The notes below the pieces were generated by a model. That model saw only the letters and a list, made by a program, of their open reading frames with translations, was not told the DNA's origin and did no database searches. The position numbers and the translations under genes were made by a program. From Bifidobacterium [indicum] DSM 20214 = LMG 11587 (GTDB lineage Bacteria; Actinomycetota; Actinomycetes; Actinomycetales; Bifidobacteriaceae), in contig NZ_CP006018.1 in NCBI RefSeq assembly GCF_000706765.1, positions 1,240,001-1,304,000 on the forward strand: a stretch of DNA of 64,000 nucleotides. Direction: 5' to 3'. Below are positions 40,453 through 51,199 of this stretch, one piece after another; positions within the stretch are counted from its first letter, which is position 1; every line of letters starts with the position of its first letter.

Positions 40453-41013
40453 TCAGAAGGCATCCACAGGTTGTGTGGATGCCTTCGCCTTTTCATTTGC
40501 GGTATCCGACCCCGCCATCCCTTGTCCTGGAGAACCCCCTCCCCCGGTGCCGGCTCCAAGGGCTTCCGAATCATCGCGAGTGCTCCCTGCCCCCAAATCG
40601 GCCCTATCGTCCCAGGGGTCTTTGCGCCCCGGAGAATCAACTTCTTCCGGTTTGACCCTGGTGAAGGCACCCTGTCCCAGATTCAGATCATGACCCACCC
40701 CGTCGGCTTCCAGAACCAGAGCCGAATGCAACTGCCCCTCCTTGGTCCACTCCTCGGTAACCAGGCTGCCGGTCACTATGACGGGATCGCCCTTGTGAAG
40801 AGAGTGAAACAGGTTCACAGCCAGGTTTCTGAAAGCCTTGACCGTAATCCAGGAGGTGGGCCTTCTGACCCATGCTCCCCTGGCCGCGTCGTAATAGGCC
40901 GGGGTGGAACCCAGCCTGAATGTACATACCGGAGCGGATTCTGGCTGCCCGATTCGCACAGGGGCCTTCCCCACAAATCCGAACATGCTGACCTTTGATT
41001 CGTTGGCTGCCAT
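40453..41013 (-). CDS. ssb: Single-stranded DNA-binding protein (accessory Ssb paralogue)
   Basis: 186 residues. The OB fold spans about residues 1-115 (MFGFVGKAPVRIGQPESAPV at the start; SWITVKAFRNLAVNLFHSLHKGDPVIVTGSL in two consecutive segments). A Gly/Ser/Asp-rich linker follows. The tail ends QPVDAF rather than the acidic DDDIPF-type tip that recruits partner proteins, so partner binding may be altered. The ATG at 41013 has AAAGAGG six bases upstream. The last ten codons form a perfect stem-loop that serves as the terminator of the convergent peptidase gene. The principal replication Ssb is likely encoded elsewhere. Confidence 0.85.
   Translation of the reverse strand: MAANESKVSMFGFVGKAPVRIGQPESAPVCTFRLGSTPAYYDAARGAWVRRPTSWITVKAFRNLAVNLFHSLHKGDPVIVTGSLVTEEWTKEGQLHSALVLEADGVGHDLNLGQGAFTRVKPEEVDSPGRKDPWDDRADLGAGSTRDDSEALGAGTGGGGSPGQGMAGSDTANEKAKASTQPVDAF
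40457..40485 (+). terminator. Terminator hairpin of the M13 peptidase gene, inside the ssb 3' codons
   Basis: AAGGCATCCACA (40457-40468) and TGTGGATGCCTT (40474-40485) pair over 12 bases with a 5-base loop; CGCCTTTT follows on the plus strand. On the minus strand the same bases encode the last residues of Ssb (KASTQPVDAF). Confidence 0.75.
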
Positions 41014-41370
41014 CTCTTGCCTCTTTCGCTGTGACCGAGTATCCCCGTTGAATGCCACTCGATGGGCCCTGACCGGAAGAACCGACTGCCAGAGCGGGGG
41101 AAGGGGACACGGCCTCCGTTCCGGGTGCATCCCATCAAGTGGTAGACCCATCATGGGCCCGGAAGGACCTTTCGCTCCCTGCAGCCAGACCATGTGGTCG
41201 AACATCACCTCAGCCATGACTTGTGAACAAATCGACTACCTGTGCGAACGAGCGGAACATTAGTAAGTCCGGCCCGGCAGCCCACAGAGCAAAGCAGGCC
41301 CCGCTTGAGGGCAACGACGATAAACTGAGGAAAACAGACAGTGAATACCGGCACGGAAGGATCATCACTC

Positions 41371-42225
41371 ATGGTGCACACACTGGTCAGTTGGAACATC
41401 GACTCCCTCAACGCAGCCCTGCTCGGCAACAGTGCCCGCGGGTCCCTCTCTCTGAACGTAGTGGAATCCATCAGGGACCTGAACCCCGATGTTCTGGCCA
41501 TCCAGGAGACCAAGCTCAATGATGACCGGAAGAAGACCGATACAATACTCAAAGCCCTGATGCAGTACTTCCCCGATTATGAGGAAGTCCATCGGATTTC
41601 CGAGCCGCCGGCCCGGCGCGGATACGCCGGCACGATGATGCTCTATAGGAAGGACCTGCCGAAACCCGAAGTCACCTATCCGAAGATTGGCGCTCCCGAC
41701 ACCATGGATGACGAGGGCAGGATGATCACCCTGGAGTTCCCCGGCTGCTTTGTCACCACGGTCTACACCCCCAACGCCGGTTCCGGACTGGCGCGCCTTG
41801 AACCCCGCGGCCACTGGGACGACTGCTACCGCGCTTATCTGAAGAAACTGGATGCCAGCAAACCGGTCCTGGCATGCGGCGATTTCAACGTGGCCCACGA
41901 GGAGATCGACATCGCCAACCCCCAGTCCAACCACCACTCAGCAGGTTTCACCGACCAGGAGCGCAGCAAATTCGGGCAACTGTTGGATGCAGGTTTCACC
42001 GACACCTTCCGGAAGGTGCATGGCCAGGCGGCGGGTTTCTTCGATAATCAGCGAAGCATCTATACCTGGTTCGCCCAGCGGGCCATGACCAGCAAGGCCA
42101 ACAACTCCGGATGGAGAATCGACTATTGGCTGACCTCCGACCGTCTGGCCGACAGGGTCCAGGCCTGCGAACCGGTCGATACCGGCTCACGCAGGGACCA
42201 CTTGCCCATCCTGCTCAGAATCTGA
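41371..42225 (+). CDS. Exodeoxyribonuclease III / AP endonuclease family protein
   Basis: An Xth-type endonuclease-exonuclease-phosphatase fold enzyme for base-excision repair. The active-site residues are in LVSWNIDSLNAAL, AIQETKL, CGDFNVAHEEID and SRRDHLPIL (catalytic Asp-His at the end); WRIDYWL is also conserved. The ATG at 41371 follows GGAAGGA by nine bases and starts at the family N-terminus, giving 284 residues; a GTG at 41341 with a weaker site would add ten. It is convergent with proS, with a strong palindrome between them. Confidence 0.88.
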   Translation: MVHTLVSWNIDSLNAALLGNSARGSLSLNVVESIRDLNPDVLAIQETKLNDDRKKTDTILKALMQYFPDYEEVHRISEPPARRGYAGTMMLYRKDLPKPEVTYPKIGAPDTMDDEGRMITLEFPGCFVTTVYTPNAGSGLARLEPRGHWDDCYRAYLKKLDASKPVLACGDFNVAHEEIDIANPQSNHHSAGFTDQERSKFGQLLDAGFTDTFRKVHGQAAGFFDNQRSIYTWFAQRAMTSKANNSGWRIDYWLTSDRLADRVQACEPVDTGSRRDHLPILLRI

Positions 42226-42292
42226 TTCGAATCAACCAGCCTCTGGTGCAGGCGATGAACCGGGCTGGCCCCCGGTCTTCATATACAAGCGG

Positions 42293-42329
42293 GCGGCCCG
42301 GGTCATGCTCGAAAGCAGACCCGGGCCGC
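42293..42329. terminator. Strong palindrome between convergent exonuclease gene and proS
   Basis: GCGGCCCGGGTC (42293-42304) and GACCCGGGCCGC (42318-42329) form a perfect 12-bp stem with a 13-base loop. There is no T run on either side, so it may be a transcript-stabilising 3' hairpin or an unusual terminator for both genes. Confidence 0.55.
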
Positions 42330-42367
42330 TCCTCATCCACAGCTCCGGCAAAGTGCCCTGATTCACA

Positions 42368-44182
42368 TCAGCCCAGGGCGGCAATCCTGTCCATGATGAC
42401 CTGGGCAGCCTGATCAACAGGCACTGAGACCGAGTCGGAACCGTCGCGATTGCGGATTTCAATGGTCCCGTTCTCTATGGTGTCACGGCCTGCAATGGCG
42501 ACCAGAGGCACACCAATCAGCTCGGAATCCTTGAACTTGACCCCGGGCGATACCTTGGGGCGGTCGTCGTAGAGCACCTCAACCCCTTGCTCCTCCAGCT
42601 GGGAGACCAGTCCTTCGGCGGCCTGGAAGGCCTCCTCCTTCTTGCCTGTAGCCAGCACATGGACCGCTGCCGGGGCCACCGCCAGAGGCCAAGCCAGCCC
42701 CTGCTCGTCGTGGTGCATCTCGGCGATGCAGGCCAGGACCCGCGAGATCCCTATGCCGTAGCAGCCCATCCACACAGGGACCGCCTTGCCGTTCTGATCC
42801 AGGACCTTGAGGTCCAGGGCCTGGGAGTACTTGAGCCCCAACTGGAAGACCTGTCCAATCTCCACTCCTCGCTCAAAGCTCAGAGGACCCGAACCATCCG
42901 GACTCATGTCGCCATGACGGACCTCCGCCGCCTCGACCACACCGTCAGCCTGGAAGTCACGCCCGTAGACGGCATGAACAAGGTGCTTCCCCTCAACATC
43001 GGCCCCGGTTGCCCATTCGGAACCGGAAGCCACATGGGCATCAATCAGATACCTCACATGGGCGGCGGACTCGGTGTCATCACGCTGCGGTCCCAGGACC
43101 CTGGGTCCGATGTATCCCTTGACGAATTCCGGATGGGATGCCAGGTCGACCTCGTTGGCCTCCTCGATTTCCGCCGGGGCGAATTGCGCTTCAAGCCGCT
43201 TCATATCGACCTTACGGTCTCCGGGCAGACCTATCGCCACAAGCTCCCGCCATCCGTCAGGATGGTCATCATCGGCCGGATGTCTGACGGCGATGATCAG
43301 GTTCTTCAGGGTGTCCTCGGCGGTCCACTCGCGCCCATCACTGCGGGGATGGAGTTCGTTCAGCCGGCCCACCATGCTCTCGATGGTCTTGGAATCAGGC
43401 GTATCCACTTCCGCCACATCAGGGGTGGCCGAGAAGTCGATCCCCTCGGGCTCGGGCGTGGTCAACGCCTCAACATTCCAGGCCTTCCCCGAAGGAGCCA
43501 GGGCGAAGGTGTCCTCGCCGATGGGCAGGGGGGCGAGGAACTCCTCGGACTGGGATCCACCCATGGGACCGGAGACGGCATGGACAATCACGTAGTCCAC
43601 GCCCAGCCGCTTGAAGATGCGCTCATACGCCCCACGTTCGTCCTGGTAGGCCTTCTGCAGCCCCTCCTCATCCATCGTGAAGGAGTAGGCATCCTTCATA
43701 ACGAACTCACGGCCACGAATCAGCCCTGCGCGTGGACGGAACTCGTCACGGTACTTGGTCTGAATCTGATAGAGGGCCACGGGAAGGTCCTTGTACGAGG
43801 AATACATGTCCTTGACCAGGAGGGTGAACATCTCCTCGTGAGTGGGAGCCAGGAGGTAATCGGCCCCGTGCCTGTCCTGGAGACGGAAGAGGTTCTCGCC
43901 GTACTCCTCCCAGCGATGGGTGGCCTCGTACGGCTCTCGCGGCAGGAGGGCCGGGAAGTGGACCTCCTGTGCCCCGATTCCATTGATCTCCTCGCGGACA
44001 ACATCCTGGACCTTTTCGAGCACCTTCAGTCCCAAGGGGAGCCAGGTGAAGATGCCGGGCGCGACCTTGCGCACGTATCCTGCCCTCTGCAGGAGTTTGG
44101 CCGAGTCCACATCGGCATCGGCGGGGTCCTCGCGAAGGGTCCTCAGGAACAGTGTTGACATGCGCATGGCTTTGGTTCTCAT
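42368..44182 (-). CDS. proS: Prolyl-tRNA synthetase
   Basis: A class II synthetase, about 604 residues. Motif 1 is in the [20 protein letters not shown] region, motif 2 is [20 protein letters not shown] (its 20 residues include the ATP-binding Arg), and motif 3 is [16 protein letters not shown]. The YbaK-like editing insertion is present between motifs 2 and 3, and the anticodon-binding domain is C-terminal. The start is ambiguous: ATGs at 44212, 44182, 44167 and 44161 are in frame before the conserved [14 protein letters not shown], and none has a well-spaced Shine-Dalgarno. An inverted repeat (44193-44226) lies at the 5' end. Confidence 0.92.
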   Translation of the reverse strand: MRTKAMRMSTLFLRTLREDPADADVDSAKLLQRAGYVRKVAPGIFTWLPLGLKVLEKVQDVVREEINGIGAQEVHFPALLPREPYEATHRWEEYGENLFRLQDRHGADYLLAPTHEEMFTLLVKDMYSSYKDLPVALYQIQTKYRDEFRPRAGLIRGREFVMKDAYSFTMDEEGLQKAYQDERGAYERIFKRLGVDYVIVHAVSGPMGGSQSEEFLAPLPIGEDTFALAPSGKAWNVEALTTPEPEGIDFSATPDVAEVDTPDSKTIESMVGRLNELHPRSDGREWTAEDTLKNLIIAVRHPADDDHPDGWRELVAIGLPGDRKVDMKRLEAQFAPAEIEEANEVDLASHPEFVKGYIGPRVLGPQRDDTESAAHVRYLIDAHVASGSEWATGADVEGKHLVHAVYGRDFQADGVVEAAEVRHGDMSPDGSGPLSFERGVEIGQVFQLGLKYSQALDLKVLDQNGKAVPVWMGCYGIGISRVLACIAEMHHDEQGLAWPLAVAPAAVHVLATGKKEEAFQAAEGLVSQLEEQGVEVLYDDRPKVSPGVKFKDSELIGVPLVAIAGRDTIENGTIEIRNRDGSDSVSVPVDQAAQVIMDRIAALG

Positions 44183-44192
44183 ATCCTCAAAG

Positions 44193-44226
44193 ATATTCGC
44201 GCAAAGGGACATACCCCTTCGAATAT
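44193..44226 (-). promoter_or_regulatory. Inverted repeat over the proS promoter or 5' leader
   Basis: ATATTCG (44193-44199) and CGAATAT (44220-44226) are perfect arms, and AAGGG/CCCTT inside can extend the stem. The outer arm contains the best -10 candidate (TATATT on the minus strand). It could be an operator or a 5' hairpin limiting translation; it lacks T-box features. Confidence 0.4.
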
Positions 44227-44303
44227 AAGCCTCATCCGCACAGCAACCCGGAACAACTCCGCATTCCCGCCCACCCCTGAATCAGGAAAGCTGCGGCACC
44301 GGG

Positions 44304-45710
44304 TCAGAAGAGCTGGTCCTGGGAGAACTCATCCTCAGGAGCCTGACCGACCGCCCGCTTGGTGAAGGACCGGGCACCCTCATCCTCCAGCCGGGCACAG
44401 GCGGCCTTGGAATTGGCTCTGAGGTCCGCGTCCAGGACAACGGCATCCGGTGAAACCAGGAAGGCGTGTTCATTGATGCCAGCCAGGTATAACCCATCCA
44501 GACCCTCCACACGAGAGAGCGCCACATACCCCATACCGGGGGCGAAAGTGCGCCTCAGGTCCATGACCGCCCGGTCAAGGGTCATACCCTGGGACTTGTG
44601 GATGGTGATTCCCCAGGCGCACCTCAGGGGAACCTGGTTGACGGCGGCCAACACCGTGTCCCCGTCCATGGTCTCCCAAGCCGCCGGCTTCATCGTGACT
44701 TCGTTCCCGTTCTGGAAGGACACAATCGGCCAGCCCCCCTTGGCCTGGCTGGTGAACCCCTTTACCGTGCCTATCGAACCATTGACGTACTGGTGATCCT
44801 GGTCATTGCGCAGGGCCATGACCGCAGCTCCGGTCTTCAGCGTCAGGTCATCCGGGGCCAACATGTTCTTCTTCAACCGCTCGACCAGCTTGGTTTCACC
44901 CCGCGATGTGGCCTCGTAGTGGTGGGCCTCCTCGCCTATGGCCGCCAGACGCTGATCGTTGAGGGCATCGGCCTGCCTGTTGACAGGGAAGAGATGCACC
45001 GCCACCGTGCCTGGCGCCGGTACTGCACCCACCCGTGTGGCAAGGACATCATGGTCCTCCTGGGTGACCCCGCCCTCCCTGATGTCGGTCAGCACGGTCA
45101 GCAACTGCCCATCATCCTGACGGTGCTGTTCCGTCAGATAGCAAACGACCGGATCAAGGTCGTCCCAGACCAGGGATTCCGTGACGAACCCCTCCGGGTC
45201 CTTACCCATCTGTGCGTAACGCTCCCGCGATACCTGGAATTCAGGCCCGGGAATCGTGCCACCCACATGGTTGGGCCGGGTCACAGGCGGCAATTGGAAG
45301 AAGTCCCCTGAAAGAACCACCTGGATTCCCCCGAATGGTTCAGGGCTGTGGCGAACGGCCCTACAGGCCTGGTCCACCATGTCGAAAAGCCAGGCGTGCA
45401 TCATGGAGACCTCGTCGATGACCAGGATGTCGGTTCCTTCGATCTGCCGACCCCGCCGGGTCTTGATGCGGCGCAACAGAGACTCCGTCATGGAGGTGGA
45501 GATGCCCACCCCACTCCAGGAGTGGATGGTCTGACCATTGATGTGGGTGGCCGCTATGCCCGTCGAGGCGGTCACGGATACGGCCGCCCCGTTCTTGCGG
45601 GCCTGGCTGACGAACTCGTTCAGAACATAGGTCTTACCCGCTCCGGGGGCACCGGTCAGGAAGACGTTGGCCCCCGCGTTCAATATGGTCAGGGCTTCGG
45701 ATTGCTGCAT
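44304..45710 (-). CDS. PIF1/RecD2-like DNA helicase (AAA ATPase)
   Basis: A 468-residue superfamily 1 helicase. Walker A is GAPGAGKT (20-27), motif Ia is VTASTGIAATHINGQTIHSW, typical of PIF1, and Walker B is ILVIDEVSMM. GDFFQLPPV, LTEQHRQ, and the C-terminal ITIHKSQGMTLDRAVMDL and GMGYVALSRVEGLDGLYL motifs follow. PIF1-like proteins unwind DNA, including structured DNA and R-loops. The C-terminal 50 residues are charged. It is transcribed in the same direction as proS; the 91-base gap has no terminator. Confidence 0.88.
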   Translation of the reverse strand: MQQSEALTILNAGANVFLTGAPGAGKTYVLNEFVSQARKNGAAVSVTASTGIAATHINGQTIHSWSGVGISTSMTESLLRRIKTRRGRQIEGTDILVIDEVSMMHAWLFDMVDQACRAVRHSPEPFGGIQVVLSGDFFQLPPVTRPNHVGGTIPGPEFQVSRERYAQMGKDPEGFVTESLVWDDLDPVVCYLTEQHRQDDGQLLTVLTDIREGGVTQEDHDVLATRVGAVPAPGTVAVHLFPVNRQADALNDQRLAAIGEEAHHYEATSRGETKLVERLKKNMLAPDDLTLKTGAAVMALRNDQDHQYVNGSIGTVKGFTSQAKGGWPIVSFQNGNEVTMKPAAWETMDGDTVLAAVNQVPLRCAWGITIHKSQGMTLDRAVMDLRRTFAPGMGYVALSRVEGLDGLYLAGINEHAFLVSPDAVVLDADLRANSKAACARLEDEGARSFTKRAVGQAPEDEFSQDQLF

Positions 45711-45770
45711 GTCTCCATGGTGCCATGCCTGAGGTACATGGGTCGTACCCAGACTCGGACAGAACTGTGG

Positions 45771-46472
45771 TCAGTAGTCGGTCTTCTCGGGACTGCCAGC
45801 GTCCTCGATCGGGTTGCCGGACTCTTCGTAATGCCGAAGCAGGCTGGTCCGCTCGATCTCCGCCGCCCCGTCCTTGGACCGGGCCGCATCCGGGCCGGGA
45901 GCGGGCGTGAAGAACATGGAGCGGTAGTACCGCAATTCGTCCATGGACTCGATGATGTCGGCCAGGGCCCTGTGACCACCATGTTTGGCCGGCTTGTTCC
46001 TGTATACATCCGGATACCAGCGACGCGACAACTCCTTCAAAGTGCTGACGTCGATGACCCTGTAGTGCAGCAACCCCATCAGGTCGGGCATGTACCGGTC
46101 AAGGAACTTCTTGTCGGAGCCTACCGAGTTCCCTGCCAGATGGGCCTTTCCATGCTCGGGAAGGAAGGGGGTGATGTACTCGATGACCTGGCGCTGGGCC
46201 TCGTCCAGGGTCAGACCGGTCTTCATCTCCTCGATCAGTCCGGAGGAAGTATGCATGTGCCTGACGAAGTCATCCATATGGTCCAGGGCCGACTGGGAGG
46301 GTTTGATGACCAGGTCGATGCCCTTGTCCAGAACTTTCATGTTGAAGTCGGTGGGAACCACGGAGACCTCGCACAGCTCGTCATGGAAGATATCCAGACC
46401 GGTCATCTCGCAATCAATCCAGATCATGCGGGATTCCTCGGCACTGAAGGTCAGATCACTCTTGTCGCTCAT
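45771..46472 (-). CDS. orn: Oligoribonuclease
   Basis: A DEDDh 3'-5' exoribonuclease that finishes RNA decay by degrading 2-5-mers. ExoI is [11 protein letters not shown], ExoII includes [20 protein letters not shown], and ExoIII is [11 protein letters not shown] with the catalytic His. The predicted length is 233 residues, with a hydrophilic C-terminal tail of about 40 residues that most Orn proteins lack. The ATG at 46472 follows AAAGGTGA by about six bases; a small hairpin (46487-46508) lies just upstream. Confidence 0.94.
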   Translation of the reverse strand: MSDKSDLTFSAEESRMIWIDCEMTGLDIFHDELCEVSVVPTDFNMKVLDKGIDLVIKPSQSALDHMDDFVRHMHTSSGLIEEMKTGLTLDEAQRQVIEYITPFLPEHGKAHLAGNSVGSDKKFLDRYMPDLMGLLHYRVIDVSTLKELSRRWYPDVYRNKPAKHGGHRALADIIESMDELRYYRSMFFTPAPGPDAARSKDGAAEIERTSLLRHYEESGNPIEDAGSPEKTDY

Positions 46473-46659
46473 CTGCTCACCTTTCAGACCCGGATGGCAT
46501 CCCGGGTCACTCCTTCCGCCACCTTGGACGGAACATTTCAAGATACCGCCAGGACATGACCGGAAACGGATTTCCCTTCGGCGATTCCGCTTTTCCGGCA
46601 ATACCTGTGCGCTACGAAATCCGCAAGGCGGGAACCGACCGGATGGTGCACGCTTATGC

Positions 46660-46695
46660 AAAACGGCGCAGGACCACCAAAGGTCCTGCGCCGTT
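46660..46695 (-). terminator. Rho-independent terminator of guaB
   Basis: A perfect 14-bp stem (AACGGCGCAGGACC at 46662-46675 with its complement at 46682-46695) and a 6-base loop are followed by TTTT on the minus strand. It lies 25 bases after the guaB stop. Confidence 0.93.
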
Positions 46696-46720
46696 CATCT
46701 CCGGAGTGGAAATGCGTCAC

Positions 46721-48277
<1,557 letters not shown>

Positions 48278-48304
48278 CTACAGACCCTGGTTGACCGGGA
48301 ATAC

Positions 48305-49483
48305 TCAGTCTTCCCGGTCCGAATCATCATGACGAACAAGGTCCCCGGCATGACCGGCCCCTTGCGTCTTGAGGCGGGCGTTTTCCTGCCGGATTTCAGG
48401 AATGCGCCTGCGGTAATAGGGATACAGGGTGGCAAAGGTCAGAATGAGTGTGGCAATCAGGAAGCCTATGCCCACATAGAGCGGACGATAGAAGAGGATG
48501 AAGAGGGACCCGAACGATATCAGTGCCGCCCAGCCCCAGAGAATCAGGACGGCGGAGCGGACGGAATGACCGATGCGCAGCATCCTGTGGTGAAGGTGCA
48601 TCCGGTCGGGATGCATGGGCGACTGACCGTGACTGAGTCTGCGAACGATGGCCAGGCACATATCGAGCACCGGCAGGAAGAGGACCAGGATGGGCAGGAG
48701 GATGGGCATGAAGGCCGGCAGATAGATGCTGGTATGGATGGTGGCTGGATCCAGACGACCGGTGACCACGATGGAGGCGCAGGTGATCAGGTATCCCAGA
48801 AGCATGGACCCCGAGTCTCCCATGAAAAGCTTGGCGGGGTGCCAATTGTGGAGGAGGAATCCCACGCAGGTCCCCACCATGGCAACATCGATCAGGGTGG
48901 CCAGGGAGGCGTAGTCAGGCGAAATGCGGGCGATGATGTAAGAGTAGATGGCGAAGGCGATGCCACCGATGGCCACAATCCCCGCCGCCAGGCCGTCCAG
49001 GCCGTCCACGAAATTCACGGCATTGATGGAGGCCACAATCAGGAAGGCCGTGATGGCCATGGAAAGGCTGGGTGAGGCTGCCACCAGGGAGCCCAGCGGA
49101 AGGGAGATGATCTGCACCCCTCCCCAGGAGACGAATACCGATATGAGCAGCTGACCGGCCAGCTTCAGCATCCAGTCCAGGTCCCATAGATCATCGGCCA
49201 TGCCCAGCAGGCAGATGGCCACGGCCCCGCCCAGGATGACCCAGGCCTGGTGGCCGGTCTGGAAGAGACCCGTGATGAACGGTATTCGCGAGGCAAAGAA
49301 CATGGCGACGGCAAACCCGATCAGCATGCCAAGGCCACCCAATCTGGGTGTTGGAATGGTATGCACGTCGCGAGCGCGGACCTCCCCCACCGCTCCGATA
49401 CGGATGGCGATATGCCGAACCATGGGCATGACCAGCCAAGTGGCCCCGCCAGCGATTGCAGCGATGAACAGATAGACCCTCAT
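48305..49483 (-). CDS. Undecaprenyl-phosphate sugar-1-phosphate transferase (WecA/TagO-like)
   Basis: A 392-residue polytopic membrane enzyme of the MraY/WecA family, with about 11 hydrophobic helices. Hallmarks are MADDLWDLDW with the conserved metal-binding Asp pair, NFVDGLDGLAAG, FMGDSGSMLLGY and, near the end of the core, HPDRMHLHHRML (the HxHH-type motif of WecA/TagO). It transfers GlcNAc-1-P or a similar sugar phosphate to undecaprenyl phosphate at the start of cell-wall glycopolymer synthesis. Its start overlaps the tsaC stop (ATGA), so it is translationally coupled to it. Confidence 0.9.
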   Translation of the reverse strand: MRVYLFIAAIAGGATWLVMPMVRHIAIRIGAVGEVRARDVHTIPTPRLGGLGMLIGFAVAMFFASRIPFITGLFQTGHQAWVILGGAVAICLLGMADDLWDLDWMLKLAGQLLISVFVSWGGVQIISLPLGSLVAASPSLSMAITAFLIVASINAVNFVDGLDGLAAGIVAIGGIAFAIYSYIIARISPDYASLATLIDVAMVGTCVGFLLHNWHPAKLFMGDSGSMLLGYLITCASIVVTGRLDPATIHTSIYLPAFMPILLPILVLFLPVLDMCLAIVRRLSHGQSPMHPDRMHLHHRMLRIGHSVRSAVLILWGWAALISFGSLFILFYRPLYVGIGFLIATLILTFATLYPYYRRRIPEIRQENARLKTQGAGHAGDLVRHDDSDRED

Positions 49484-50139
49484 GCCCGACCGCCTTCCGC
49501 AGCGACTTCCCTGATGACCTTGCGCAGGGCCGCCTGGTCAATCACTCCCTGACGAAGGATACGTATGCCATCGGGGTCGCCGGCATCCGCCTCAACGACC
49601 GTGCTGGCCACCGAACCGGGGGTCGGCCCACCGTCCAGGTAGCACGCAACCGAGTCCCCCAACTGTTCTCGGGCCTCTTCAACGGTGCGGACACTGGGGT
49701 TGCCGGACCTGTTGGCACTGGAAGCGGCCAGGGGCCCGGTCATCCCAAGAAGGGAGCGGCACACGTCGGAATCAGGCACCCTTACGGCCTGTGTCCTGCA
49801 ATCTGATTCCTGGCGGGGGGTGCAGAGCCCACACCCCTCCCCGACCAGGCAAATCGGCGAAAATGAACCAGGCAGAAAGCGGTCGGCCAGGATATCCAAG
49901 GGACTGGGCAGGCTCAGCTTCAGGGCGGGTATGGCCTCGACGGAATCCAGCAGCACCTGTATCGACTTGGTTCTTGCCCGCTGCTTGGCAGCGAAGAGTC
50001 TGGCAATGGCCTGGTCGTTGCAGGGGTCGCAGACGATGCCGTAGACCGTATCCGTCGGGACAACCGCCAATTCCCCCCTGCCGATGACCTCTGCCAGACG
50101 CAGCAAGGAATCATGGCTGCAATCCAGCACCTGACTCAT
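49480..50139 (-). CDS. tsaC: Threonylcarbamoyl-AMP synthase (TsaC/Sua5 family)
   Basis: About 219 residues. It makes threonylcarbamoyl-AMP for the t6A37 tRNA modification. The VPTDTVYGIVCD core, the KQRARTKSIQVLL loop and PLAASSANRSGNPSV are diagnostic YrdC-domain motifs. No C-terminal Sua5 domain is present, so it is the short TsaC form. The ATG at 50139 has a GGCGGTGA site; a GTG 18 codons upstream is the alternative. It sits in the same direction as prmC-prfA, an order common in actinobacteria. Confidence 0.9.
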   Translation of the reverse strand: MSQVLDCSHDSLLRLAEVIGRGELAVVPTDTVYGIVCDPCNDQAIARLFAAKQRARTKSIQVLLDSVEAIPALKLSLPSPLDILADRFLPGSFSPICLVGEGCGLCTPRQESDCRTQAVRVPDSDVCRSLLGMTGPLAASSANRSGNPSVRTVEEAREQLGDSVACYLDGGPTPGSVASTVVEADAGDPDGIRILRQGVIDQAALRKVIREVAAEGGRA

Positions 50140-50263
50140 CCGATTCACCGCCCTTTCCGCTTCTGCCGACCAATCGGCAAACCACAAATCCACCGCCCGT
50201 CGAAGGGCGATCTCGGTCGTACCTCACCATTGTGCCCCATGGTCAGGGCCGTTGCCAGTCCAA

Positions 50264-51199
50264 TCATATGACCTGAGCCAGGAGATACCGATCCAGACCG
50301 GCGAGGTCCCGTCCTGTTGAGACATTCACGTACCCAGCCTGCCTGGCCATACTGCGCAGTGCCCTCCCCTGGCTGCAGTCGTGCTCCATGACCAGAAGGC
50401 CCCCGGGGCGGAGCAGATCCGCCGACCGCCTGATGATGCCCTCCGGTATCAGGCATCCATCGGGAGAGCCTCCGTATAGGGCCAGTGCCGGGTCCCAGTC
50501 CCTGACCTCAGGCTGGGTGGGCACCCGATCCATGGGGATGTATGGGGGGTTGCTGATGACCAGGTCAACACGACCGTCAAGTTCGGCGAGCACCGTCCCG
50601 CTGGTGGCATCACCGTGAACCAGGTGATATGAAGAGCCGGACCGAGCGAGGGCCTCAGACTGTGCATCAGCATTCCTGCGGGTCCAGACAGCCGCTTCAT
50701 CCGAAGCCTCCACAGCCCAGACCCGGGCCCCGCCGACCTCGGTGGCGACCGAAAGTCCCACAGCCCCACTGCCGGCACAGAGATCGACCACTACCGGTTC
50801 CGACAACCCCTGGGCGGCAATCCAATCCAATCCCGTCTGGACCACGGTCTCGGTCTCGGGCCTGGGAATGAAAACGCCTGGCCCCACGGCCAAGTCAAGC
50901 ATCCTGAATGCCGTATGGCCGAGGATGTACTGAAGGGGCTCACGTTCAGACCGCCTCTGCAACCAGCTGCGGTAGTCCCCTAGAGCCTGCGCCGCGTTCC
51001 TTGTCGGGACTGCCAGCTGGTCAAGGTCCCACCCGAGCAGAAGTCCCTTGTCAAGATCGTGCAGGTCTACACCGGCAGCTTCGGCAAGGAGGACCCTGGC
51101 ATCGTGTTCGGCAGCCTCCAAACCGGCGGCACGGAGCACATTCCGCCCTTCCTGCACCAGGGCTGGGAGGCCCTGGGGGTCGCCGCCTGCGGAAGTCAC
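50264..51199 (-). CDS. prmC: Release factor glutamine N5-methyltransferase
   Basis: A 311-residue SAM-dependent enzyme that methylates the GGQ glutamine of RF1 and RF2. The SAM-binding VVDLCAGSGAVGLSVA and the catalytic NPPYIP are clear; the N-terminal helical domain recognises the factor. A GTG start overlaps the prfA stop (GTGA), so translation is coupled to its substrate's gene. The protein keeps the PRPETE motif seen in the family. Confidence 0.94.
   Translation of the reverse strand: MTSAGGDPQGLPALVQEGRNVLRAAGLEAAEHDARVLLAEAAGVDLHDLDKGLLLGWDLDQLAVPTRNAAQALGDYRSWLQRRSEREPLQYILGHTAFRMLDLAVGPGVFIPRPETETVVQTGLDWIAAQGLSEPVVVDLCAGSGAVGLSVATEVGGARVWAVEASDEAAVWTRRNADAQSEALARSGSSYHLVHGDATSGTVLAELDGRVDLVISNPPYIPMDRVPTQPEVRDWDPALALYGGSPDGCLIPEGIIRRSADLLRPGGLLVMEHDCSQGRALRSMARQAGYVNVSTGRDLAGLDRYLLAQVI

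Noticed and set aside
42587-44158. 523-codon open frame on the plus strand opposite proS
   Set aside because: Antisense shadow of prolyl-tRNA synthetase with no recognisable domain or ribosome-binding site.
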